From: Branchiostoma floridae
Taxonomy: Eukaryota; Chordata; Leptocardii; Amphioxiformes; Branchiostomatidae
Reading direction: 5' to 3'
Length of the DNA: 64,000 nt
Assembly (NCBI RefSeq): GCF_000003815.2
Contig: NC_049993.1
Span: 20,187,071-20,251,070, forward strand
The translations under genes and the position numbers were made by a program. Numbering within the stretch: the first letter of the stretch is position 1; each line of letters opens with the position of its first letter. This document shows positions 22,921 to 34,900 of this stretch, one piece after another. The notes under the pieces were generated by a model. The model saw only the letters and a list, made by a program, of their open reading frames with translations. It searched no databases and was not told the origin of the DNA.

Positions 22921-25900
22921 GTAAGTACAGTTTTATTTCTTCTATTAGTCTATAATTTGACGAAGAAATTAGACAAATAGTTCCTCATCTTGGGGACGCG
23001 GGGTAGAACAAAGATATCGGCTTTTGTGTCTTTTAGTGCGAAATAGTGGATCTGTTACTTGCACTAGTCCAGAGATTTTTGACATGAATGAGATACCGGA
23101 GATCCAAGATGTACTTATGTCGTTGCTAAGTGGATGACAAAAGTTCTAAGAAGAGGATTGTCCCCTTTTAATTGTCTTAAACCTTCCATCTTAAGCTCGT
23201 GGAAGAAGCTTAATGCATTTAACGTAAGAAGATCTTTTTCATTGTCGATTTCGGAGGCTTTGCTCCTTCGTCTTGAGCAAATACCATTTCTACTTCTCCG
23301 TCTGCAAAAGGGGGCACTACCATCTTAGCAGCACGGGCTGAAGACGATATAATTGAATTATAAAGAACAGGTAGACATCTAAATCCCTTTGGTAAGCAGG
23401 TAAAATGCAGATAAAGAAGCATGATCTGTTTGCAGAGTTGTTTTTTGCGGTATGTGAACAGTTGGGGGCGTGGGAGGGGGTGGGAATCAGGAGATAAGAT
23501 AAACTCCGAACGATTTAGCGCGCACGACTGGCTACCGGAATGGTGCGCACCGGGCTGGGGTCTTGTCATATTCAAGGATGCTCTTTGTGAAGTCAGGATT
23601 CTATGGAGAGCTATAAAAAATCTAGATGTAATAAAAATTGATTCATGGATTTGAAGACTTCTTTGCTGTTGAAATAAGTGGGGTTACGGTATCCAGGGTT
23701 GACAGATTTCTGAAGTTGTCTTCAGCTTTTATAACCAAATTTTCCTGTTCAAAGAAAACGTCCCCAAGGCAGTTCTGTTTTTTTAAGTAAAAACCGATTA
23801 AAACATTTTGGGAGTTCGAAGACTTTTAGATGAAAAACACACTAATGAGGTACAAAGTGACCTTTAGGACCGGTTGCACGTATTTCACAATCCCTGTCCA
23901 AACTTGCGTAACCCTCGGGCCAAAGAACACCCAGGGTACACACGCGTGGGCCCATCCGTGTTGCCATGGCGACATCTGCTGACTCCAGCTTTTCTGCGGG
24001 GCGACTATAGTTAGTAAAACCGCAATGGTGACACCTACACTGATTGTGTGATAAATTATATTAGGCTTCAGTCAACATGATCTTTAGAACAGCTTTAAGT
24101 AGGTGTGCTGCTATAGAGTACAAAGTACAAAGTGATAAAAGACTTCACCCCGCTTGTTGTTACGTATCGGGGTTGGAATGCCTACGGACCTTGCCCCCTA
24201 TTCATAACGGGTTGTTTTTCAGTAATACCTGTCGCTGGGGTCGGAAAACAATCGAATTTATTGACTTGTTTGTCACGGACATTGTTGAGGCGTTTGGGAA
24301 CGATTTACGAGCGAGTGGTGTAGGTGCAAGAACGCACGTGTCAGACACATATATATGAAAAGCACTATAAAAGTACGCAGAATCTTTATAGAATGAATGT
24401 TTCCTAGTAACCAATTTTAAGATTTCTAAGATTATTCTGTATAGAGTTATTTTGAAACAATGCAGAACAGAAGAGAGAATATGTCAGTTCATTACGGAAA
24501 CAGTGTATAGCTACAGTTCCTGTCAATATTTTTAGCCATTTTGGTTGACTCAGTCAGAATGTATTTTCGACCTTGGCACACCTAGCTGTAAACTAGGGGA
24601 GGAACTTTGGCCTAACCATTCTAAAAATAGCCTCAAAACCTGTTCGCGTTACGCCAGTGCCTCCTGGTGGAAACTCTTGGCATAACAACCATCCTTGATG
24701 ATCTTTGGTCTCAGACTGAGGTTGGCCTTTGAGACAGATGAGTAGTGATGCCTAGTGCTACACTTGTACCTGGATATTGTCCTTCCACTGAACACTAGTC
24801 TCAGGGCAGACCAGGTTATTACAAAGGCCAAAACCTTTTATCAGTTATTTCCCCGATTATACTGTATTCGAGCAAGCTAGTAAGAGCTGTTCAAAGCATT
24901 GACTACCAGGTAGTCGTTTCTATACAAACACCAAGAATTTCTGCACGAAATTAAACTTTAAAGGAAAGAAGCCCACACCTGTTTTCTTCAGTCTACGTTT
25001 ATAGAACTGTATCCCTTTGAAACAAATATCTGTTTTTTTCCCACCAAGATCTGTTTTCGTGACGGAAAAGTTTGTTCAAGAGCGTTTATAATGGCTTTTC
25101 TCGGTCGACGTCAGATTTTAACCGGTTGTCCGTTCGTTTTAGACAACCTACGGTTCAAGCAAGGCCAGCGTTAGACGTACAAGTACTAAAGCGACTATGG
25201 CTTCTTCTTCTAAGAGCGGTTATACCAGCTATATAGATACAGATACATTTCTCGGCCAACATAAGATATTTACCGTTTGTCCGTTCGTTCCAGACGACCT
25301 CCGATTCAAGCAAGGCCAGCGCTATGAGTACAAGTACCAGGGAGAGGCAGTGTCCGGCATCGTCGGAACGTCTGACCAGAGGTCTGGACTCAAGGTCGCT
25401 TGCAGCGTGGTCATCGAGGTAAGGAACCCGGCATTTCTTCTTCTTCAGCACTTCAAGTTAAGATCTTGGGCTTTCACTCTCAACTTGAAGCTCTGCACGA
25501 CAAAATCACCTTTCAGTCTCAGATTCACAACTACCGAACACGCTCAATGAACACGATCAGATTACCGAAACCAAAATCCAACTCTCAGAAAAGACGCTTC
25601 CTGTACAGAATGTCACAGTTATGGAACAGCAACTAGCAAGTATTGGACTGCAAAATTGGACTGTAAATATCGACTGAGAAATTGTGTAACAACTGCTATG
25701 TATATTACTTTGTATGTTTTTAACTGTATGTAATGTGTAAATATGTATGTGACCATGACCACAGGAAGAATAGCTTCTGAGGAGTCTAAATGTGGATCAT
25801 AATAAACTCACTCACTCTAAACTTCGGTACCAAAGTTTAAGATACATGAAAACTTGAGCATTGATAATCTGACGTCAAATTTGAGCTCCTAACAAACGTG

Positions 25901-28900
25901 TATAAGATATTGTATTGGCCTAAAGTATTCATAAAACTTTTCACCATTTATGAATAATTCTTCCAAGTCTTCAATTTCCATCACTTAATGCCAGCTGATC
26001 ATTGCTTTTTTTGGTTAACTTAAGCTGTTTTTTGTTTTGTTTTTAACACCTCCTCCTTCGGGTGTCTGCTAAGTGCGAACTGATCGTGACCACCTGTGGA
26101 CCTCCTTATTTGCAGCTGTTTGTTTATATGTTTGTGGTTTCGTCTCCAAGTGGGGTTGGTTGTTTATTTATTTGTTTATTTGTTTGTTTTTTCGGAACCC
26201 CCAGGTGCCCGCCGAGTGCGAGTTGATCATGACCACCCCTGAGTGCGTGCTGCGCGAGGCTGACCAGTCCCGCGGGCCCCTCAAGTTCCGCCGCACGCGC
26301 AACTCCGAGGACTTCAGCCGCCTCATGGCCAAGTACCCGCTCTACTTCCAGATGAACGACGGAAAGGTAAGGCCTCTTTTTCCTTCATTGTTTGTTGTTT
26401 TACTTACAGTCTAAAGAAACACGAATAACTGGAGAGAAGAACATAAAGTATTTGTAGATTACAACATGTCTTAACTTTGATTGGAATCCAAATTATCTTA
26501 ATCGTGATTTTGTTTTAAATTGAGAATTGAGAATACGAACAACCTTTGTTATCTGTGTCTTTGATTTGTTTCCCATTGAAATCCAAATTTTCTTCAGCTT
26601 GACTTTACCTTACCTTTGTTGCTATTGGAATCCAAATTGTCTTCAGATCGACCTTGTCTTACAATGTCTCCTATTGAACATCTAAAGTTGTCTTCATTCA
26701 TGGTTAGGGCATAAAAGACCATTTTCTTCTAGATCACTTCAGTGTCACTGACGAAGGATAGTGGATATTATCTGAAACGTCTGACCGTTTCCAAAATCAT
26801 ATCCAGTTGCTTGAGTAACTGATTTTTTTGCATATCTTATTACCTGGATATCTTATCTTCATCGACGTACGAGCAACCTTGATTGAACCTTTAATTCGTC
26901 TCCCGGTCAGGTTGAGCAGCTGGTCTCCTACGAGAACGAGCCTCTCTCCATCGTCAACATCAAGAAGGGTATCCTGTCCGCCCTGCAGCTGCAGTCCGTC
27001 GAGCCTGAGCCCAAGGAACAGACTCTGGAAGAGGTGAGATATGTTATATCAATGACATTGTATCATAAGCAGTCAGATATTTTCACCATCTATACAAATT
27101 GGCTCATACAAAGAAATAGAATGTGTATACTCTGTATAGAAAGTGTCTACTCTATAGTATAAAAGCTTAACTGTTGTTGGGTTCGACTAATCTTTTCTTG
27201 AGACAGTGGAAGACCAAGGACCCCACCTTTTCTACAATGTGTGGGTTCTGTGATGTTAGGAGGAAGGTAGTTTTCTTTTTGTTTGTATACGCGGGGAAAT
27301 TTGGATGGACTTAAGTGGCCTCTTTACAAAGCCCTTTTCTTTCGTGATCGTAGAAGGAACAGTGACTGAGTTGTCTAATACATCTCCATCTCTCCCCCAC
27401 AGCGCGATGTCCACGGCGTGTGCCCGTCCGTGTACACCGTCGAGTCCCAGAAGCGCGGGAAGGTGTTCTCCGTGTCCGTGCAGAAGGACCTGACCAGCTG
27501 CAGCAAGCCGCACAAGTCCAGCCTGCAGGGAAGCCCTCTGGCCATCCTCAAGGACCTGGTCAGTTTTACTCTGGGTCTCTTTATGTACTTTTTCGACTAG
27601 TACAACCACGATTAGTTACAAAGTCTTTATGTTAACTATTACAGCCTGTCTTCAAAGTAAGGCAGCCCTCTGACCATCTTCAAGGACCTGGTCAGTTTCT
27701 AAAGCCATATCAATGTTAGATCTACAAGCAAATATCCTTTTAGCCAGTGTGCTCAATGCAATTTTACATGGACCACTTCTGAACACTGACCTGGCGCTTA
27801 CTGTGGCAGTATCTATTGTCCCTAAGTCAGGCCTTGCCCCAACCTGTTGCTTGTACAATGCTTCCAGAGAAGAACACCATAGTTCTGTAATTGTATACCA
27901 ATATCACGTTCTTAGTAATAAAAAAGATATCAAAATAGTGATAAGCAACGACCCTTTCATCATCCTCTAAGACTATCAAGTTGATGTGCTCATAGAAAAA
28001 CTATTCTCTTCCCACAGAGCCTCGCCGCCAACTACCTGCTGAACTCCACCCAGCGGTGCCGCTTTGATCTTGACGGTAAGACACAGATCCGCGGGTCCAG
28101 CTGTGCCGAGGTCCACACCTACAGGCCCTTCTCCTACAACAGCAGCCGTGCTGGTGCACAGACCAACGTTACTCAGGAGATCGGGCTGGACAAGGTCAGC
28201 CGTCTGAACAGCAGGCGCTACGAGACCAGCCTGGGTAAGGAACACTTTCTCTTCACTTTCACCTTTACTCCTCTTCCCTTCCCTTCAGAGCCTACGAAAC
28301 TAGCCTGGGTAAGGAAAACTTTCGCTGCCAACACTTAAGATGGGAAACGTTCTTCCTGAAGGATGAAAGACATGTATTGCCTCTTAACAGGTCGTTGTTA
28401 CAAGAAATAAAGAAGTCTCATTTTGATGCAACGTGTAGTGATATCAGATTGGTTTTGTAAGGTGGAAGCTACCATACTTGCCATTCTTTTGCGATCCAGA
28501 ACCCAATAACGTAAGAGTACCGCACAACATTTCCCTAGCTTTTATCGTTGCTGATTTAGCAACTAAATCAATGATATCTTTGCCCCAACAGCTAACAGGA
28601 GGATCGGCGACATCGTCTACGAGTTCGAGCAGTTCCAGGTCCCCATGAACAAGAGCGCTGCTGGCGCCCTGGAGGCCCTGTACCGCCTGTCTAACGCCAC
28701 CATCAACGAGACTAAGCTGGAGGCTCCCCGCGCCTTCGCCGACTTCGTGTCCGCTCTCCGCGTGCTCGACAACGAGACTCTGAGCCAGGTCCTGCCCGAG
28801 ATGCTGGCCAGCAAGGCTAGGTACGGGAAGCTCCAACATTTTTTCTTACTCAACTCTATTAATTATATAGACCTATATTGACACACCAAAAGTAAAACGA

Positions 28901-31900
28901 CTTTCGTAAGGTCTACAAATCTGAGCAAACAGGTGTATACAAATGAACTACCTACATGAAACTCTATGAATAAGTCCCAATATATCAACAAGATGAGTCT
29001 AGAGTATCATAAATATCATTAGAAGGACCTATGCATATGTACATCTAGGCGAGACTGCAGTCTAGATGTTTCTTGTTCCTTAGCAAACGTTGAGGGAATA
29101 GTGTAGAGTTAGAAGGACGGTAGCTTACATACACAGAGCAAAGATGTGCATAAGGCACTTGTCTCCATAGCATTAGCCCCTGTGGCGTCGCCAATAACAC
29201 CTCCCTCCTGTTTCCCCACAGTGACCAGGTCATGCAGGCTCTGCCCCAGTGCGGCACCCGCCCTTGCTTCTCCGCCATCCGCCAGCTCGTGACCTCCGGC
29301 TTCCTGCCCAAGGCCGTCGCCGAGACCGCCGTGTACGCCATGGCCTTCCTGCCCTACCCCAACGTGGACGCCATCAACGAGACCCTGAGGGTCGCCCAGT
29401 ACAACCGCAGCCGTCCCGCTGTCCTGGCCCTCAGCTCCCTGGTCTACAGGTGAGTCGGGCTATCTCTTAAACCAGCAACAGGAGGGGGAAAAGCCGATGC
29501 ACACTTTTGTGGCTCGCCTCCTGTCGTCTGGGTATTACGACATAACCAGACTTTTGTCGCAATCGAAAGGCTTTTCTTCGAGAATGATTCTATCAGATGC
29601 TTGAGTAAAGAGTACCTCGATCACCCAACCACCCAATAAACCAACCAACTAACTAACCAGTCAACCAACCAACCAACCAACCGACCGACCGACCAACCAA
29701 CCAACCAACCAACAAACCAACATGGCCTCTTCCTTAGATCCCTATTCTTGTTTGCGTTCCAATGATGTAGAAATAGTAGCAACTCAGATCTGGTGTTCTT
29801 AAATAAACTACACGTACTGACCATGGTGCCCCCTTCCACCCCCAGGTACACCCAGAACAACATGACCGAGCCCTTCCCCCAGCCCGTTGTTGAGGCCATC
29901 GAGTACCTCCGCAGCATGATCGGCTTCGACTGCACCCCACTGACCAACAAGGCCTTCAACCCTGTTGTCTCCGCTGAGGAGCAGGAACAGATCCTTCTGG
30001 CCCTCAAGGTAGTCACTGTTTGTTTCATTTTTCTTAAGTTGTTTGTGCATGCCTTACCTTTTCTTATCCACAGAACAAGGCCCTAAGAGACACAGAACGC
30101 TTTGGCATACTGTACTGGATAATGACAGATGTTAGTTCACCTTAGACGTGAAAGGTTTAGGTTGTACATCAAAGTTTTCTTGGTCTGAAACGAATCCGCT
30201 AAAGAATTCTCAGAAGAATAGTTTGCTGTTTCTTACAAGCTTGTCACTTGCACTTGGTCCTTGAGTATCAAAATCTTTACTTTAGATAGTTTGGGACGAT
30301 TGAGTGAAGAACATAGCCAAGAACCTTGGGTTATCTTTTGATTTACGTTCTTTAATATTTGAGATGATGCGGGATGATTGCAGAAGATTAAAGACCTTAA
30401 TGTTCTCCCCCAGGCTGTCGGCAACATGGGCCAGGCCGTCCAGGTCCTGGACAAGACCGAGCGCCGCCAGCGCCTGAGGCTGGTCCCTACCCTGGAGCGC
30501 TGCATCAAGAACCAGCAGGTGCCCCGCAACATCACCCTGGCCGCCATCCAGGCCTTCCGCCGCATGGAGATCAACGACGAGGTCAGAGGAACATACATGT
30601 CTCTTCTAGTTTCCAGGAAGAATTTCTCCTATAATTTCCAGGAAGAGTTTTGCTCTGTAATTTCCAGGAAGACTTTTGTTCTGTGATTTCCAGGAAGGGT
30701 TTTCTTCTGGAATTTCCACGAAGAGTTTTCTTTTGTGATTTCCAGGAAGAGTTTTCTTCTGTAATTTCCAGGAAGAATATTCTTCCATAATTTCCAGGAT
30801 GAGTTTTTTTTCATAATTTCCAAGAAGAGTTTTATTCTGTACTTTCCAAGAAGAAGAATGTGTGGTAAGCCCTAGCCTTTGCATTGGAGCTAGGTTAAAT
30901 TAGCTTTTTCTTCAATTTGTGTACCAACACGGATGAACTTTCATGATTTTTACCATCTTCTTGTCTTCTTTCCACTTCAGATCCGCTCCCTGATGCTGGA
31001 CATCGTGAGGGCCAAGAACAACGACAGACAGGAGGACTCCGAGAAGCGCATCGCCGCCTACCTGGTCCTGATGAAGAACGCCACCCAGCGCGAGATCCGC
31101 AAGGTCGTCAAGATGGTCGCCACCGAGCCCATCAAGCAGGTCCGCTCTTTCATCGCCTCCCACCTCCGCAACGTCCGCTCCACCGAGGAGCCCACCCTCC
31201 AGGAGTGAGTGTCTGCTCTTGCCTTTACAATCATTTTCTATGCTCATTTTCTATGCTATAAACACCAAACCTCGGTAGTAGATGCCTTTAAGTAATCTCC
31301 AGGCAGATTTAACGGTGACATAAGGAGCTTAGCTGGAATGTGACCGACAAGCCCCGGCGGCTGTAGAACAAGGCCTTGTGATGCTAAATGTCTGATCCTA
31401 AATGCAAAGTGTTCATTTGTGTATTGTGGACGATTGCCATCCCTGAAGGCACAATTGAAGTAAGATGATAAATTTGAAGTCATGAGAGAGTCTCAGAACA
31501 CTTATACCCGACGTCTTGTGATGCTCCAGACTGAAGCAGACCCTTGAGAAGATCCTGAGGGAGGAGAACGTCGTCCTTCCCGAGCCCGAGGACTTCCGCA
31601 AGTACTCCCGCAACTACGAGGTGTCCAAGGCCGTGCCCCTGCCGTTCCTGAAGGACCCCGTGGCCGCCCAGCTGCAGAGCGATGTCGTCATGGACCCCGT
31701 CAGCTACATGCCCCGCTCCGCTCTCACCAAGATGACCATCAACGTCCTGGGACAGTCCATCGACCTCTTCGAGGTAAATTTCAATTTACTTATAAGACAA
31801 TTGAGTTGCACTTGAAGAAATGATATACTCTTTCATATACAGGACAAGTCATGTTCCATTGTGTCTCATGACGAAAAATGTTGAAGACTTTCAGTGTAAA

Positions 31901-34900
31901 GAAATCCCACTGACATATAGATTTTAGAAAAGAACTGACGACGATATATTCTCCATGACAATGAGAAACGCTTTCGATGTATCTTTCTTCCTCTTTTTCT
32001 TCTAATCGAACAACACTGAAAACCTACTACTCTCCGAGGTAGATTTTTTTTGCTTATTTCATGTTAAGACAACTGGGGTCCTCCTTTAACTTCATAAAAG
32101 ATATACTCATTCAGATACAGTCATGTTTCATTATGTGACATTCAGTGTAATACTTCCACTGAAATGTCTATTTTAGAAAAAAAATTAATTACAATGTGTC
32201 TTAAGGGCAAGGGAACCATGGGAAGTGTTTCGACGGGACTAGTGTTTTTTTTTTACTTTCCTACTTTTGAGACTGGTTCATAAAAAGTCTGAAAGTCTAC
32301 TATAATGAAATGTTAGAAGAATGAAAAGTATTAAAAGCTGAATAAAATGATTCAGCTAAATAATAGGCATTTTAGTAGAGTTACAAAGAAAGGATGAATG
32401 GAAGAAAGAAGAAGAAAAGAGGCAGAAAGAAAAGAAAGAAAGACGGAATGGAGGAAAGAAAGAAGCAAACAATAATAATAACTATTTTCTCCCCACCAGG
32501 CCGGTATCGAGGCCCAGGGCATGGAGCACACCATGGAGTCCCTGTTCGGCCCCAGCGGGTACTTCCCCAACCAGGCCCTGAAGAAGATCCTCTCCCCCAT
32601 CCCCTACGGCGACAAGGTCCTCAAGATGTTCGGAGTCGACAACAAGCCCAAGCAGAAGTTCGCCACCCGCCAGACCCTGGACCGTAAGATCGTGGACGGA
32701 CTGAAGAAGCTGTCTGAGGATGTTCAGTACAGGAAGGACGACCTTCTGGCCTCCTCCTACATCCGCCTGCTCGGCACTGAGGTGTCCTTCATGTCCACCG
32801 AGGACCTGAAGAGCACCATCGCCATGGCTCTGGACGCCTACAAGAACTCCGCTAACATGATGAAGGTACGACTGGTGCACTTAATGCTGTTACATAGCGT
32901 CAAGTCCATTGCGTAACTTGCGTTATTTATTCAATTGTAGCTAAGCAGATAAAGAGAAGAATATGGTATTCTATTTATATGGAAGTACAAAACCATCGAG
33001 TTTTTTGGACGTATCATCCATCCGTATGATATGATGTGCAAATACCACCGATGTAAAATCAACTATCTATTGATAGCTTAATACTTCTATAGAAAACTTA
33101 GGCCTACTCTTCTCCACACCAAAACATTAAGGGTGGCCCATTTCAATGTCTTGCGAATGTCTTAAAATGACCTGCTTTTTCCCCACACCAAAAACTATTG
33201 AGATCCTTTTAATGACTTGAGAATGCCAACGATATACAATAGACTTCCCAACACCATCTAAGGCAATCGTGTAACCATCCTTCTCCTCCTCCTCCTAGCT
33301 TCTGGACCCTCTTGCCGAGGGCATCGAGAAGAACTTCACCTCCTCCTACAAGTTCCTGGAGGCCTCCACCTGCATCCCCACCGCCATGGGTATCCCCCTC
33401 AACGTCTCCGCTAACGGCACCGCCACCACCAAGCTCACCGTCGGCGGCAAGTTCGACGTGAAGAAGATGTTCTACGCCCCGCGCTCCGCCGTCGTGGCCG
33501 GGTACCTGCGCCCCAGCGCCTCCGTCGAGGTACTTGGACACTTTATTATTCCGTTAGTTAACTACCATCATATATGCACAACTAACTTTCGTTTGGACAC
33601 TATAGTTTGCATATCTCGCAGATCGCAGGATACAAAATGCTGAAATCTTTGGAAGTTGGGAGCTAACCAACAATATGTGTAAGCAGCCAGTCTTCCTGGA
33701 CGTAGAGCGTACAAATATAAAACATACAAACTATATAAAAGTCCATACAGATACTAATCTGCAGCTAGGCAAATTGACTGCTTGATATCCACGAAAAAAA
33801 CTCTGCCAAAACATAGGCTTACTGGCAGATTGAATGCCAAAGGCAAACCGCTTATATTGATATGAGCCTGTGTATTGAAGTCTTTTCATGGCATTAGTTT
33901 TTGGTTTCAATGTTATGCAAGTGTTTTTGCTGTCTTCTAACTGTTCTGATGTGTAACCCTGTACAGGTGGCTGCCCGCATGATCATCTCCCTGCCCGAGT
34001 TCTCCGAGTGCGGTATCCAGGCCAACGCCACCGTCCACACTGCCACCCAGGTGGCCGGTAACGTCACCCTGAAGGAGGGTGAGCTCAAGTTCAACATCGA
34101 GGCCCCCAAGTCTCCCGTCCCCATCTTCAACATGAGGTAAGGATTTCACCATCCTTAAGTTTTTTTATGAGACATCATGATGTAAAGCTAAAAAGGAAGC
34201 AAATGGGCGACACCGCTATACTTTCATTTATTGATGCGGCACAAAGAAATTATTTTCGAATGTAAACCATGTTTGAAACGATACACAACATATAGCCGGG
34301 GATAGACGGCAAAGCTGTGCCATTTTTGGTACTTATGTTTGTTCATCCCTCTAAAGCTACCGGTAGTTTCTTGTTCGGGGAAAGAACAACACGCCATTTT
34401 TGAAACTCAAAATCTGTTCATCCCATTACAGCTACCAGCACGTTCTTGTCCGTCTGGTCATTTTTTGACACCCCACCAAACAGCTTTCCTTTACATTTTA
34501 GAAGTTCTGAACAGCAATCATCTTCAAAAGATACACAACGTACAATCGTGGATAGATAGCAAAGCTGGGCCAATTTTTTTTATACTCAATGTTTGTTTTA
34601 CCCCTCTACAGCTACCAGCAGTTCCTCGTCCGTCCCGACGCCGTCGAGTACATCCGCCCCATCGAGCACGACCGTGCCGAGCTGGTGAACTGTACCCCGT
34701 CCGTGCTGGGCCAGCAGGTCTGCCTGTCTCTGTCCTTCTCCAACGCCAGCTACGTTCCCCTGGCTCCCTACTTCCCCATGACTGGTGACACCAGCTTCAA
34801 CATCACCCTGGTGCCTACTGATGAGTAAGTGTTACTGTTATCATCAAAACTATTACATCAAGGATACAACTTTTTATATCCTTGTGTTTTTATGTAACGT

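Larger units (their letters stand above)
25294..28234 (+). other. LLTP exons 3-7: N-terminal beta-barrel (Vitellogenin_N)
   Basis: Exons 25294-25418, 26205-26366, 26911-27033, 27403-27558, 28018-28234; residues about 40-300. The start [14 protein letters not shown] is the usual opening of LLTP barrels, and [14 protein letters not shown] in exon 5 is the strongly conserved family motif. Paired cysteines ([12 protein letters not shown] in exon 4; CPSVY and SCSK in exon 6; QRCRF and SSCAE in exon 7) match the disulphides expected there. In relatives this part contacts the microsomal transfer protein or a receptor. Exons 3, 4, 6 and 7 each have a decayed copy of one edge in the adjacent intron. 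Confidence 0.9.
28592..31773 (+). other. LLTP exons 8-13: helical (superhelix) domain
   Basis: Exons 28592-28820, 29222-29449, 29846-30008, 30414-30581, 30981-31204, 31530-31773; residues about 301-719. Repeated pairs of amphipathic helices fit the horseshoe helical domain of lipovitellin-type proteins. LLALK joined to AVGNMGQ at the exon 10/11 junction matches the family's LALKxxGNxG motif, which decides the exon 11 acceptor at 30414 over an in-frame alternative at 30384. CGTRPCF in exon 9 is a short Cys loop. The domain ends in the [15 protein letters not shown] strand leading into the sheet region. Confidence 0.88.
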
